Source: Bifidobacterium pluvialisilvae (GTDB lineage Bacteria; Actinomycetota; Actinomycetes; Actinomycetales; Bifidobacteriaceae). Taken from it: 64,000 nucleotides of DNA. Within the stretch, counting starts at the first letter, position 1; every line of letters starts with the position of its first letter. A program made the translations under genes and the position numbers. Shown here in pieces: positions 40,619 to 49,532 of the stretch. Location of the stretch: positions 186,001-250,000 of the forward strand of contig NZ_JAHBBI010000002.1 of the NCBI RefSeq assembly GCF_019331695.1, read 5' to 3'. Below the pieces are notes generated by a model. It made no database searches, had not been told where the DNA came from, and saw nothing but the letters and a program-made list of their open reading frames with translations.

Positions 40619-42436
40619 TTATTTCTTGCCGGCGTAGACGTCATTATCAATCACGTCGGCGAACACGCTCAGCACCTTCGGGCGCACGACCTTCAATGAC
40701 GGCGTCAGGCAGCCGTTGTCCTGCGTGAACTGCCCGTCGAGGATCACGAACTTGCGTACGGATTCGGCGCGGGAGACCTGCGCGTTCGCGCGGTCCACGT
40801 ACACCTGGATCTCGTTGCGGACCATCGCGTTGTCCACGAGGTCGCTGATCGGCGTCGAGGCGGGCAGGCCGTGCGCCGGCAGCCATGCGGCCAGTCCTTC
40901 GACGTCCAACGTCACCACGGCGGCGATGAACGGACGTCCGTCGCCCACGACGACCGCATGGTCCACGATCGGGCACTCGTTGATCGTCGCCTCCATGGGG
41001 ATGGGGGAGACGTTCTTGCCGCCGGCGGTGATGATGATGTCCTTCATGCGGCCGGTGATGGTGAGCGTGCCGTCGTCGTCGAGCGAACCGAGGTCGCCGG
41101 TCCGCAGCCATCCGTCCTCGGTGAACGCCTCGGCCGTCTTCTCGGGCAGGTTGTGGTAGCCGCGGAACACGTTCGCGCCCTTGACCTGCACTTCACCGTC
41201 GTCGGAGATGCGTACGGAGGAGCCGGGCGCGCAGCGGCCGACCGTGCCGATGCGGTTGTCGTCCACGCGCGTGACTGTGAACGGCGCCGCCGTCTCCGTC
41301 ATGCCGTAGCCCTGGATCATCGGCAGGCCGATGCCGGCGAAGAAGTGGGCCAGATCGGGGTTGAGGGGCGCGCCGCCGCACGCCACGTACTTGATGTTCG
41401 GGCCCAATGCGCCACGGACCGTACGATAGACCGCCGACTCGTACATCGCGTGCTCGGAGATCTGCCGCAGCGTGTGCCGCCGGCCCTCCTGCGCCGTGCG
41501 CGACCAGTCGCGCGCCGCCTCGGCCGCCTTGGCGAACAGACGGCCCTTCATGCCCATGCCGGCCTTGCGCGAGGCCGCGTTGTAGACCTTCTCGAACACG
41601 CGGGGCACGCCCAGCAGATACGTCGGCCGGAACGAACGCAGGTCGGGGAGCAGCGAATGCGTGTCGGGCAGGTAGCCGACCACGCCGTCGTCGGAGCCGA
41701 TGGAGCAGTACTGGATGTAGCGGGCGAAGCAGTGGGCGAGCGGCAGGAACAGCAGCAGGCGCGGATGGTCGTCGCAGATCATCTCCTTCATGCAGATGAA
41801 TCCCGCGCGCACGATCGACAGGAAGTTGCGGTGCGTGAGCTCCGCTCCCTTCGGCGCGCCCGTCGAACCGGACGTGTACACGATCGTCGCCAGGTCGTCG
41901 GCATGCACGGAGTCGATGCGCTCCCGCAGTTCGTCGTCGCCCACCGCGACGCCGAGTCCCTCCAGCGCGCCTATCGCGTTCGCGTCGAGCATGAGAATGC
42001 GGCGCAGCGCCGGGCATTCGTCCATCACCGAATGCAGTCGGTCGAACCGTTCCTTGTCGTCGGCGATGGCGATCGTGACGTCGGAGTCGTTGAGGATGCG
42101 TTTGGCCTGGGCGGCGGAGTCGGTGTCGTAGATCGGCACGTTCACCGCGCCGATGGCGGCCAATGCGAAGTCCAGCACGCCCCACTCCCAGCGGGTGGCG
42201 GAGAACAGCGTGACCGCGTCGCCCTTCTTCACGCCGAACGCCATGAATCCCTTGGCGCAGGCCAGGACGAGCCTGTGGAACTCGCCGGCCGTGATGTTCG
42301 CCCACGTGCCGGGACCGGTCTTGCGGCTGGCGATCACCGTGTCCTCGCCCGTGCGTTCGATGCGTTCGGTCAGCAGCGAGTACAGGGTTTCGTCATCGCG
42401 AACCTCGATCGTTCCCGGTTCCGTATATTCCTTCAT
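40619..42436 (-). CDS. Long-chain fatty acid-CoA ligase (FadD-like)
   Basis: A 605-residue ANL enzyme forming acyl-AMP and then acyl-CoA. Motifs: VYTSGSTGAPKGAELTH (P-loop) near residue 180, YGMTETAAPFTV (A5), DGWLRTGDLGSL (A7), GRMKDIIITAGGKNVSPIPM (A8), and a C-terminal LTPSLKVVRP with the likely catalytic lysine. The N-terminal TLYSLLTERIERTGEDTV, the GVKKGDAVTLFS strand and the FLPLAHCFAR segment are typical of the bacterial fadD15-like group. The start is ATG at 42436, giving the standard N-terminus. It is unlinked in direction from the 28.5-39 kb cluster; bifidobacteria lack beta-oxidation, so it probably recycles exogenous fatty acids into lipids. Confidence 0.92.
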   Translation of the reverse strand: MKEYTEPGTIEVRDDETLYSLLTERIERTGEDTVIASRKTGPGTWANITAGEFHRLVLACAKGFMAFGVKKGDAVTLFSATRWEWGVLDFALAAIGAVNVPIYDTDSAAQAKRILNDSDVTIAIADDKERFDRLHSVMDECPALRRILMLDANAIGALEGLGVAVGDDELRERIDSVHADDLATIVYTSGSTGAPKGAELTHRNFLSIVRAGFICMKEMICDDHPRLLLFLPLAHCFARYIQYCSIGSDDGVVGYLPDTHSLLPDLRSFRPTYLLGVPRVFEKVYNAASRKAGMGMKGRLFAKAAEAARDWSRTAQEGRRHTLRQISEHAMYESAVYRTVRGALGPNIKYVACGGAPLNPDLAHFFAGIGLPMIQGYGMTETAAPFTVTRVDDNRIGTVGRCAPGSSVRISDDGEVQVKGANVFRGYHNLPEKTAEAFTEDGWLRTGDLGSLDDDGTLTITGRMKDIIITAGGKNVSPIPMEATINECPIVDHAVVVGDGRPFIAAVVTLDVEGLAAWLPAHGLPASTPISDLVDNAMVRNEIQVYVDRANAQVSRAESVRKFVILDGQFTQDNGCLTPSLKVVRPKVLSVFADVIDNDVYAGKK

Positions 42437-42596
42437 GGGTCCTCGATTCTCGGCGCGTTGTGCGTTCCGTCGCGCGTTTATGATTCCGGCGAAAACATGA
42501 CAATCCGTTTCCCATGGTACGGTGCCGGGAGGTCCGACGTATTGTCTCGCCCTATCAACTTCTTTCCATGACGTTGTACGCCAATACAAAACGTCG

Positions 42597-43322
42597 TCAC
42601 GCGGTCCGACGCCGCCGGTACCCGTCGCTTGCCGTCGCGAACGCGCCGGCCAGACGTCGGCTCGGCTCGTCGGCCGGCGTCTGTTCGGGATGCCATTGCA
42701 CGGCCATGAAGAAGTCGCGGTCGGGACGGTAGGCGGCTTCGACGACGCCGTCGGGTGCAACGGCCTGGACCTCCACGCCCTCGCCGGGCCTATGCACGGA
42801 CTGATGGTGCACGCTGTTGACCGGCAGCGAATCCCGGCCGAGGATGCGATGCAGGGGAGTGTCCGGCAGGATGCGTACCTCGTGCGACGGTTCGGCGAAC
42901 GGCGTCTTCTGCCAATGGTCCAACGCGCCGGGAATATCATGCGAAATCTGCTGGTAGAGATCACCGCCGGCCAGCACGCACATCATCTGCAATCCTCGGC
43001 AGACGCCCAGATACGGCATGCGTCGTTCGTAGGCGGCGCGCAGCAGCGTCGCCTCGGCATGGTCGCGCAACGGCACGGGCTCGTCCATGCCGGGAAGATC
43101 TTCGCCGCCGTACAGCGTCGGATCGATGTCGTTGCCGCCGGGAATCAGCAGGCCGTCGGCGCGGTCGAGCATGGCCAGCAGATAATCGTCGTCGTCGGAC
43201 GGGTCGACGGTCAGCACGTTCGCCCCCGCGAACTCCATCAGCCGCAAATAGCCGGGGTCGATGTCGAACGCCCCGGGCACGGTCTCCGAATACTGCATCA
43301 TCAACGCCACGACGGGCTTCAT
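42597..43322 (-). CDS. Gamma-glutamyl-gamma-aminobutyrate hydrolase-like class I amidotransferase (peptidase C26)
   Basis: 241 residues with a glutamine-amidotransferase fold. The nucleophile is C108 in PYLGVCRGLQMM, and the His/Glu of the triad are H211 and E213 in AVQWHPEQ. DGLLIPGGNDIDPTLYGGE upstream is typical of the PuuD/C26 branch, as is VNSVHHQSVHR. Members hydrolyse gamma-glutamyl amides such as gamma-Glu-GABA or gamma-Glu peptides; no putrescine pathway genes are nearby, so the real substrate is uncertain. It lies in the same direction as the fadD-like gene, 160 bp upstream of it. Confidence 0.9.
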   Translation of the reverse strand: MKPVVALMMQYSETVPGAFDIDPGYLRLMEFAGANVLTVDPSDDDDYLLAMLDRADGLLIPGGNDIDPTLYGGEDLPGMDEPVPLRDHAEATLLRAAYERRMPYLGVCRGLQMMCVLAGGDLYQQISHDIPGALDHWQKTPFAEPSHEVRILPDTPLHRILGRDSLPVNSVHHQSVHRPGEGVEVQAVAPDGVVEAAYRPDRDFFMAVQWHPEQTPADEPSRRLAGAFATASDGYRRRRTA

Positions 43323-43433
43323 CGGCCTTGCCTTTCCCTACTGCCGTGCTGACGGCGATACACTGAATGAAATATGACGTATACGTCAACTGCGATTATA
43401 TGAATTTCCATGAATTCGAGTGGAGGTCCCGTC

Positions 43434-44756
43434 ATGGCCGACAATCCCGCTGGCGAATCCGCATTCCCCGGTGCCGACGCGTTGCTCGACGAACTCGCCG
43501 GCTCCGAATTCCCCGTGTCGACGGACGTCATCGACAGGCTCCGCGACGTCTACGGCCATCTCGCCGGCGTCTCGCCCGACGACCCCGAATTCGAACGCTA
43601 CCTGCGTGAGGACGTCATCGAGCATGAGACGTTCTCCCGCGCCGACGCCATCGACATCAGCGACTCCGTACTGGACGTCAGCGCCCGGCACAAGGGGGAT
43701 GCGGCGCTACTCGTCGCGTTCTTCATCGCCTTCGAATGGTTCCACCGCTGCGAGTTCGACGCCGAACGGCGGCTGCGCTACTGGGGTCGGTTCGTGCCGC
43801 TGATGCGCGTATGCCTCGGCGAATTCTCGCTGTACCAGTACGCGCTGTCCATGTTTTATCTGTACGGCGGCGACGAGACGCGCGCCGAAGAGGCGTCGCG
43901 GCGGGCGCTCGACATCGCGCCCGACCATATCGGATTCCTCAACACGTACACCGAGCAGATCCTCGACCGCGTGGAGCACGAGCTCATCTCCTCCGGCCGG
44001 CAGATGCCCGAGGACGACGACATCGCGGCGCTGAACCGGCTGCTGGAGGCGTTCGACAAACGGCCGCGAGGGGACTGGCATCCCATATTCCACGTGAGCT
44101 ACGGGCGGATTCTGGCATGCCTCGGACGGTACGGCGAGGCGCAGGGCGAGTTCTCCCAGGCCGTCGACATCGAGAACGCGCGGTACAACGCGTGGCGTGA
44201 GACTCGTGGCGGGGACGGTTCCGGCGGCGACGGGCCGGCCGGCGACGGTTCGGCCGGCGACGGCAGGACCATCAAGGAAAGCACGTACGTGACCGAGATG
44301 AACGAGATCTTCGACGCACGCAACACCTGCAACATGCTGTCGAACATGCGCTCGCTGTCGTCGGTCATCGACGACGCGCAAGCCGCGCAACGGGACCGCG
44401 CCCGCGAACTCGACGACAGGATGGACGAGCTGGGCCGGCGGTTCGACAACGAACGCATCGACATGCTCGAGTTCATCGGCTTCTTCGCCGGCATCATCTC
44501 GTTCGTCATCGCCTCCATCCAGCTGGGCGACGGACTGGAGTTCCCCACGCGCGCGCTGATGGTGCTGCTGCTCATGGGTTCACTGCTCGTGGCGTTCGGC
44601 GCGTTCTCGGCCCTGCTGGAAAGCGGCCGTGCCGTCGACCCGCGCGCGCCGAGGCGGGGGCGGCTGTTCGGGCTGCGGGGAGGATTGGTGACGGTGATCG
44701 TCATCGGTCTCGTCGTCATCGTCACCGCGCTGCTGCTGTATCCGGTCATCCGGTAG
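43434..44756 (+). CDS. TPR-like protein with C-terminal coiled coil and membrane helices, unknown
   Basis: 440 residues. The N-terminal 270 are helical with tetratricopeptide-like repeats (for example YALSMFYLYGGDETRAEEAS and YGRILACLGRYGEAQGEFSQ). A Gly/Asp-rich linker (GGDGSGGDGPAGDG) follows near 265. Then comes a coiled coil with DDRMDELGRRFDNERIDMLE (about 325-345) and three hydrophobic helices (about 347-365, 375-398 and 415-438). ATG 43434 follows GGAGG. I do not know the family; a membrane-tethered scaffold with a cytosolic TPR head is the simplest reading. It stands alone after a divergent gap with the C26 gene. Confidence 0.75.
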   Translation: MADNPAGESAFPGADALLDELAGSEFPVSTDVIDRLRDVYGHLAGVSPDDPEFERYLREDVIEHETFSRADAIDISDSVLDVSARHKGDAALLVAFFIAFEWFHRCEFDAERRLRYWGRFVPLMRVCLGEFSLYQYALSMFYLYGGDETRAEEASRRALDIAPDHIGFLNTYTEQILDRVEHELISSGRQMPEDDDIAALNRLLEAFDKRPRGDWHPIFHVSYGRILACLGRYGEAQGEFSQAVDIENARYNAWRETRGGDGSGGDGPAGDGSAGDGRTIKESTYVTEMNEIFDARNTCNMLSNMRSLSSVIDDAQAAQRDRARELDDRMDELGRRFDNERIDMLEFIGFFAGIISFVIASIQLGDGLEFPTRALMVLLLMGSLLVAFGAFSALLESGRAVDPRAPRRGRLFGLRGGLVTVIVIGLVVIVTALLLYPVIR

Positions 44757-44763
44757 CATGCTG

Positions 44764-44800
44764 GATTCACTCTTTTCAGCGGGTGCGGAAAGAGTGAACC
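44764..44800. repeat. TTCACTCTTTTC hairpin repeat (copy 1)
   Basis: GATTCACTCTTTTC (44764-44777) pairs with GGAAAGAGTGAACC (44787-44800). It begins a few bp after the TPR-gene stop and shares its left flank, GGTAGYATGCTGGATTCACT, with 48650-48703. Confidence 0.8.
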
Positions 44801-44879
44801 GGAAGCGCACAAACATGAACGGGAATGCGCGGAAAACGTCGCGCTTCGCGCTCACCAACCGTTCATATGCACATGATGC

Positions 44880-44915
44880 GGTTCACTCTTTCGGGGGCGC
44901 CGAAAAGAGTGAACC
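44880..44915. repeat. TTCACTCTTTTC hairpin repeat (copy 2)
   Basis: GGTTCACTCTTTCGG (44880-44894) pairs with CCGAAAAGAGTGAACC (44900-44915). The rest of the 44757-45088 gap is AT-richer from 44960 and probably holds the transporter promoter; I cannot fix its hexamers. Confidence 0.75.
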
Positions 44916-45088
44916 GGCGCATCGCGCTGCCGTCGCCCATACGTTTGGCTGAACGCCGCATGCTGTGCAAAAAAGTATCAATTCTCTCCCATATCCAGCC
45001 ATAAACCCCGGTCCCTATGGCATGAAACTTGTATTAACGCTTCAAAGACGGGCGGAAGACAACGAAGTTTCAGGATAAGGAGACGAGC

Positions 45089-46435
45089 ATGGCACAGGGG
45101 CTGATGCGCAGGCTGCTGCCGGGATTCCTGGCGATAGCCGTATTCATGACGGGAGACGGATTCGAACTGACGTTCCTCTCGAAATACGTGGTCGATCAGG
45201 GATTCAGTTCATCGCAGGCGTCGATGCTGTTCACCCTGTACGGGCTGATGGCTGCGCTGGCCGGATGGGCCTCGGGCGTGTTGGCCGAACTGTTCGGAGC
45301 CAAGCGCATCATGCTCATCGGCGCCGTTTCGTGGATCGGACTGCATCTGGTGTTCATCGGCGTGGCGCTGCCCAGCCATCTGTATCCGCTGATGCTGCTG
45401 GTATACGCGTTGCGGGGCATGGGATACCCCTTGTTCATCTATTCGTTCGTGGTGCTGCTGGCCCAGACGGTGGATCCCGGCAAGCTGGCCTCGGCCATGG
45501 GCTGGTTCTGGACGGCCTACTCGTTCGGCATCGGCGTGTTCGGCGCCTATCTTCCGGCGTTCATCACGCCGGTGATCGGCGAATACTATTCGCTGTGGGT
45601 CGCGCTGCCGTTCTCCATCGTCGGCATGCTCATCTGCCTGTTCTTCGTGCCGAAGACCACCAACGAGAACCTCGACGCCATGAGCACCAAGGAGAAGCTG
45701 CATGAGCTTTCCCGCGGCGTGACCATCCTCGGGGAGAACCGTCAGATCGCCCTCGCGGCGGTGCTGCGGGTCATCTGCAACCTCACGCTGTACGGGTTCC
45801 CGGTCATCATGCCGCTGTATCTGGCCACGCATACCAACGGGGGCGGCGCCTGGTTCCGAGTCACCGAATGGTCCACCATCTGGGGGCTGCTCTTCGTCGT
45901 CACCGTGTTCGGCAACGTGTTCTGGGGACGTATGGGCGACCGCTTCGGCTGGATGCGCCAGATGCGCTGGTGGGGCTGCTGGCTCTCCGCGTTCGGCACG
46001 CTCGCCATGTACTACGTGCCGCAGCTGCTCGGCCGCAATCTTCCGGTCATGTATGCATGCGCCGTGGTGCTGGGCATGGGCATCTCCGCATTCGTCCCCA
46101 TGGGCGCCATCTTCCCGGCCCTGGAGCCGGAACACAAGGGCGCGGCCGTCTCGGCCCACAACCTCGCCTCCGGGCTGACCACGTTCTGCGGCCCGTTCAT
46201 CGCGACGATCCTGCTTGAGACGGTCGGTTTCGCCGGGGTGTGCTGGGCGTATGCGATCTGCTACATCGGCGGCTCGGCGATCTCGCTCTTCATCAGGCCG
46301 AAACAGCCCGGCTTCGATGAGCACGGCCGCAGGATCAAGGCCGACGCCACGCCGGAGGCTCCGGAGAACGGCGGCCTGTCCGCCGCCTCCGTCGCCAATC
46401 AGGGCGCGCCGGCGACCGTCGCGGCCACCGCCTGA
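45089..46435 (+). CDS. MFS transporter, RbtT/DalT/CsbX (polyol permease)-like, paralogue 1
   Basis: A 448-residue major facilitator with 12 helices. The N-terminal FMTGDGFELTFLSKYVVDQG and the loop WASGVLAELFGAKRIMLIG (helix 2-3 MFS motif) resemble the ribitol/D-arabinitol permease group. VRVICNLTLYGFPVIMPLYL-like and WGRMGDRFGWMRQMRW segments fall in the second half. The C-terminal 40 residues are an Ala/Glu-rich cytosolic tail. The ATG follows GATAAGGAG. It is followed 90 bp later by a xylitol-dehydrogenase-like gene, so uptake and oxidation of a pentitol or hexitol is inferred. It is a close paralogue of the gene at 49533-50897. Confidence 0.88.
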   Translation: MAQGLMRRLLPGFLAIAVFMTGDGFELTFLSKYVVDQGFSSSQASMLFTLYGLMAALAGWASGVLAELFGAKRIMLIGAVSWIGLHLVFIGVALPSHLYPLMLLVYALRGMGYPLFIYSFVVLLAQTVDPGKLASAMGWFWTAYSFGIGVFGAYLPAFITPVIGEYYSLWVALPFSIVGMLICLFFVPKTTNENLDAMSTKEKLHELSRGVTILGENRQIALAAVLRVICNLTLYGFPVIMPLYLATHTNGGGAWFRVTEWSTIWGLLFVVTVFGNVFWGRMGDRFGWMRQMRWWGCWLSAFGTLAMYYVPQLLGRNLPVMYACAVVLGMGISAFVPMGAIFPALEPEHKGAAVSAHNLASGLTTFCGPFIATILLETVGFAGVCWAYAICYIGGSAISLFIRPKQPGFDEHGRRIKADATPEAPENGGLSAASVANQGAPATVAATA

Positions 46436-46525
46436 CCTCGTCGTCCCAAGGTCGGCCATCCATCATCATCCATCGCACCGATTTTTCATAACACCGAAAT
46501 TTCCATAACACAAAGGAGTATCACC

Positions 46526-47566
46526 ATGAAGGCAGTAGTTCTCGAAAAGCAGGGCGTCATCAACGTGCGCGAGGTCCCGGACGTCCCGGCACCCGGTCCG
46601 GGCGAGCTGTGCATCGCCCCGCACACCGTCGGCGTCTGCGGGTCCGACCTGCACTATTACACGCATGGCCGGGTCGGCAAGTACGTGGTCGAGAAGCCGA
46701 TGATCCTCGGCCATGAGGCCGCCGGCACCGTGCTCGAGGTGGGCGAGGGCGTCACCGACTTCAAGCCGGGCGACCGCGTGGCCCTCGAACCCGGCATCCC
46801 GGACATGACCTCCCGCGCCAGCCGCCTCGGCATGTACAACGTCGACCCGGCCGTCCGCTTCTTCGCCACCCCGCCGATCGACGGCTGCCTGTGCGAGGAG
46901 GTCATCCACCCGGCCGCGTTCACCTACCATCTGCCCGACAACATGAGCTTCGGCGAGGGCGCGCTGCTCGAACCCACCGCCGTGGGCATGTGGGCCGCGA
47001 CCAAGGCCCGCATCAAGCCCGGTGACGTGTGCGTCGTGACCGGTTCGGGAACCGTGGGCATGCTCACCGCCTCCGCCGCGCTCGCCGGAGGCGCCTCCAA
47101 GGTGCTCGTCTCCGACGTCTCCGCCATCAAACTGGGCATCATCGGCCAGATTCCCGGCGTCATCCCCGTGGACCTCACCAAGGAGGATTTGGTCGAGCGG
47201 GTGCGCGAGGAGACCGGCGGCTGGGGCGCCGACGTGGCGTTCGAATGCTCCGGCGCGCCGAAGGCGTACGAGACGTTCTGGAAGCTCATCGCCCCAGGCG
47301 GATGTGCGGTGCTTGTCGGCATCCCGGTCGATCCGGTGTCCATCGACATCACCGAGCTGCAGGCCACCGAGGTGCGCATCGAAAACATCTTCCGATACGC
47401 CAACGTGTACCAGAAGGCCATCGACCTGGTCGCCAGCGGCAGGCTCAACCTCAAGCCCTTCATTACCGACACGTTCGCGATGAAGGACGCCAAGGCCGCG
47501 TTCGACCGCATGGACGAGGGCCGTCCGGGCGACATCAAGCTGCAGATCACCGTGGACCGCGACTGA
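46526..47566 (+). CDS. Zinc-dependent polyol dehydrogenase, xylitol dehydrogenase-like
   Basis: A 346-residue medium-chain dehydrogenase. Catalytic zinc ligands are present (C38 in GVCGSD, H63 and E64 in GHEAAG, Glu in LLEPTAVGM), and VTGSGTVGMLTA is the NAD-binding turn. The structural zinc site is missing: the four canonical cysteines are D93, S96, S99 and D107 in the segment IPDMTSRASRLGMYNVDP. Exactly this pattern is known in bacterial NAD-xylitol dehydrogenases such as those of Morganella and Gluconobacter, so xylitol to xylulose is the best guess, with sorbitol possible. AAAGGAG precedes the ATG. It lies between a polyol permease and an AraC regulator. D-xylulose could enter the bifid shunt after phosphorylation. 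Confidence 0.88.
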   Translation: MKAVVLEKQGVINVREVPDVPAPGPGELCIAPHTVGVCGSDLHYYTHGRVGKYVVEKPMILGHEAAGTVLEVGEGVTDFKPGDRVALEPGIPDMTSRASRLGMYNVDPAVRFFATPPIDGCLCEEVIHPAAFTYHLPDNMSFGEGALLEPTAVGMWAATKARIKPGDVCVVTGSGTVGMLTASAALAGGASKVLVSDVSAIKLGIIGQIPGVIPVDLTKEDLVERVREETGGWGADVAFECSGAPKAYETFWKLIAPGGCAVLVGIPVDPVSIDITELQATEVRIENIFRYANVYQKAIDLVASGRLNLKPFITDTFAMKDAKAAFDRMDEGRPGDIKLQITVDRD

Positions 47567-47605
47567 TCGCCGCAACGTCCATGACGGCACGCGGAATCCC
47601 CGCAT

Positions 47606-47638
47606 GAGAGGCCCCGATGGCATCGTCGAGGGCCTCTC
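47606..47638 (+). terminator. Hairpin after the polyol dehydrogenase
   Basis: GAGAGGCCC (47606-47614) pairs with GGGCCTCTC (47630-47638), followed by GTCGT. It lies 40 bp after the stop and probably ends the permease-dehydrogenase transcript. Confidence 0.7.
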
Positions 47639-47735
47639 GTCGTATGATGCGGAACAACGACCATGGTGCCGCCGTCTCCTCCCGCAAAGCGTGTGAACGG
47701 GGCTCCTGGACGGAGTGGATTAAGGAGTGTCGGGA

Positions 47736-48647
47736 ATGAGCGTATGGCCAATGGACGCGGTCAGGGAATCCTCCGAAACGCAGGCCGGTTCCGGGGCGTT
47801 GGAGGTCATCGTCCCCGACGCCGACGCCTCGATCAGATGGTCATGCCACGGATATCCGAATTCGCTGGCCAAGTGGCATTATCATCCGCAGATCGAATTC
47901 CATCTCATCCGCGAGGGCGGCGGACAATTCATGGCCGGCGACGGGCTCGTGCCGTTCGAAGCGGGCCATGTGGCCATGGTCGGGGAGAATCTTCCACATA
48001 ATTGGCTGTCCGACATCATGCCGGGCGAACGTCTGCCGCACCGGGACGTGCTCTGCCACGTACGCCCGCAGACCATTCGCGGCCTCTTCCCCATCTTCCC
48101 CGAGACCGCGGTGTTCGAACGGGTGCTGCGGCGCTCGCGGCAGGCCATCGTCCTCTCCGGGGAATCGGCCGCAACCGCGGGCGAATTGCTCGTGGCCATG
48201 GGCGGCCATGCCCCGGCGCAGAGGGTCGCCGACCTCGTCGCCATGCTTGCGGTGTTCGAACAGGCTCCGGCGGATGAATCCCGGACCGTGGTCACGCCGA
48301 ACTACGACCCCGACGTCGCCGTCGGCGCGGAATCCGCCATCAACGCCACGATCGCCTACATCTCCTCGAATCTTGCCGACGCCAGCCTCGAACGGGCGGC
48401 GAGGACGGCGTCGATGAGCGTGTCGACGTTCTCCAGGTTCTTCAAGAACGTGGCCGGCATCGGATTCTCCGACTTCGTCTGCCAGCTGCGGATCGGACGC
48501 GCATGCCGTCTGCTGACCACCACGACGATGCCCATCGCCAAGGTCCGGGAACTGAGCGGATACGTCAACGTCTCCAATTTCAATCGTCGTTTCCTCGCGA
48601 GGACCGGCATGACGCCATCGCAATACCGCAGGGCATACGCCCGGTGA
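47736..48647 (+). CDS. AraC-family transcriptional regulator
   Basis: 303 residues. An N-terminal cupin effector domain (about 20-110) contains WHYHPQIEFHLIREGGGQFMAGD, a typical sugar-sensing cupin strand pair. The C-terminal AraC helix-turn-helix pair (about 200-303) includes LERAARTASMSVSTFSRFFK as the first HTH and MPIAKVRELSGYVNVSNFNR, then FLARTGMTPSQYRRAY, as the second. ATG 47736 follows AAGGAG (47722-47727). Placed centrally in the polyol locus, it likely activates one or both transporter-dehydrogenase modules; the operator was not found. Confidence 0.9.
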   Translation: MSVWPMDAVRESSETQAGSGALEVIVPDADASIRWSCHGYPNSLAKWHYHPQIEFHLIREGGGQFMAGDGLVPFEAGHVAMVGENLPHNWLSDIMPGERLPHRDVLCHVRPQTIRGLFPIFPETAVFERVLRRSRQAIVLSGESAATAGELLVAMGGHAPAQRVADLVAMLAVFEQAPADESRTVVTPNYDPDVAVGAESAINATIAYISSNLADASLERAARTASMSVSTFSRFFKNVAGIGFSDFVCQLRIGRACRLLTTTTMPIAKVRELSGYVNVSNFNRRFLARTGMTPSQYRRAYAR

Positions 48648-48666
48648 GCCTTCCGGTAGTATGCTG

Positions 48667-48703
48667 GATTCACTCTTTTCGGCGGGTGCGAAAAGAGCGA
48701 ACC
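48667..48703. repeat. TTCACTCTTTTC hairpin repeat (copy 3)
   Basis: GATTCACTCTTTTCGG (48667-48682) pairs with GAAAAGAGCGAACC (48690-48703). It is almost identical to 44764-44800, including the upstream GTAGTATGCTG. It lies 20 bp after the AraC-gene stop. Confidence 0.8.
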
Positions 48704-48726
48704 GCATCATGCAAAGGAGCCGTGCA

Positions 48727-49209
48727 ATGGCATTCGTCGCATATATCCTCGCCCTGCTCAGCATCGCCTGTGATTTCGTGAACCCGTTTGTGGGCGTGTT
48801 CGGAACGCTGTTCAAGGGCATCATGCTGTTCTTCACCAGCGTGGCGCTCTTCAACGCCTGGGTGAGGCGGAACGCGCTTGCCGATACGCGGAGGGGAAAC
48901 TACTACCAGTCGCTTGAAGCGCACGGCATCATGCATGAGCGGACGGGGCGTATGCTTTCGGACGCCGTACTCAACAGCATGATCGCGATGATTCGCATCG
49001 GCGCCGTGCTGTTCGTCGCCTGCGCGACGTTACTGAACGGTTTTCTGTGCCTCATGGTGGTCAGGTATCCGAAGGAGCTCTCATTGGCGCCGTTCGTCTC
49101 CCTGGGCAAGGGCATGGGACCGCTGCTGCTCGTCGCCGGGTTCGCGCTGTCGGTGGCCGCGGCGGTGCTGTTCTGGAAGATGGCGACGAGGATGCGCCGC
49201 GTGGCATAG
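48727..49209 (+). CDS. Small membrane protein with about four helices, unknown
   Basis: 160 residues from ATG 48727, which follows AAAGGAGC (48713-48720). The frame is open further upstream, but only through the hairpin repeat. Hydrophobic helices lie at about residues 2-22, 25-42, 75-100 and 120-145, with a central polar loop RRNALADTRRGNYYQSLEAHG. I recognise no family. It follows the AraC gene and precedes a convergent transporter; any link to polyol use is unproven. Confidence 0.65.
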   Translation: MAFVAYILALLSIACDFVNPFVGVFGTLFKGIMLFFTSVALFNAWVRRNALADTRRGNYYQSLEAHGIMHERTGRMLSDAVLNSMIAMIRIGAVLFVACATLLNGFLCLMVVRYPKELSLAPFVSLGKGMGPLLLVAGFALSVAAAVLFWKMATRMRRVA

Positions 49210-49267
49210 GACGGGGCATGTGCCGGCGTTTCGTGGTGGACGATCATGGACGATCATGAACGATTGA

Positions 49268-49437
49268 CACGGAACGCCATCTGGACCGTGTTTTGGCGTT
49301 CCGTGCCGGATTGCTGTGGCAGGGAACGGCCGGATGGTTGTTTTCTTCGTTCCCTGCCTGATCTGCTAGCGGAGAGGATATTGAAATCGTTGAAAAATCA
49401 ACGTTCTTAGTGCGTGCCATGCTATGGAAAATGGCAC
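49268..49437. repeat. Cluster of three TTCCGTGCC/CGTTCCCTG-type hairpins
   Basis: CACGGAACGCCA (49268-49279) pairs with TGGCGTTCCGTG (49294-49305). GGCAGGGAACG (49318-49328) pairs with CGTTCCCTGCC (49348-49358). GTGCCAT (49414-49420) pairs with ATGGCAC (49431-49437). It lies between convergent genes, so it may terminate both. It is related to hairpins at 8327-8402. There is no gene in 49210-49532. Confidence 0.75.
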
Positions 49438-49532
49438 GGAGCGCGGAATCGTCGAGAATCCGTACTCCATGCCATTGCCGGTGCTCCTGGGGATGCGGCG
49501 GATGATGGGAGCAGCCGGCGTGATTGGCGGTT

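Noticed and set aside
40619-42436. FadD-like ligase as part of the 28-39 kb cluster
   Set aside because: It is on the opposite strand, separated by a 5'-nucleotidase gene and repeats, and resembles the housekeeping acyl-CoA ligase.
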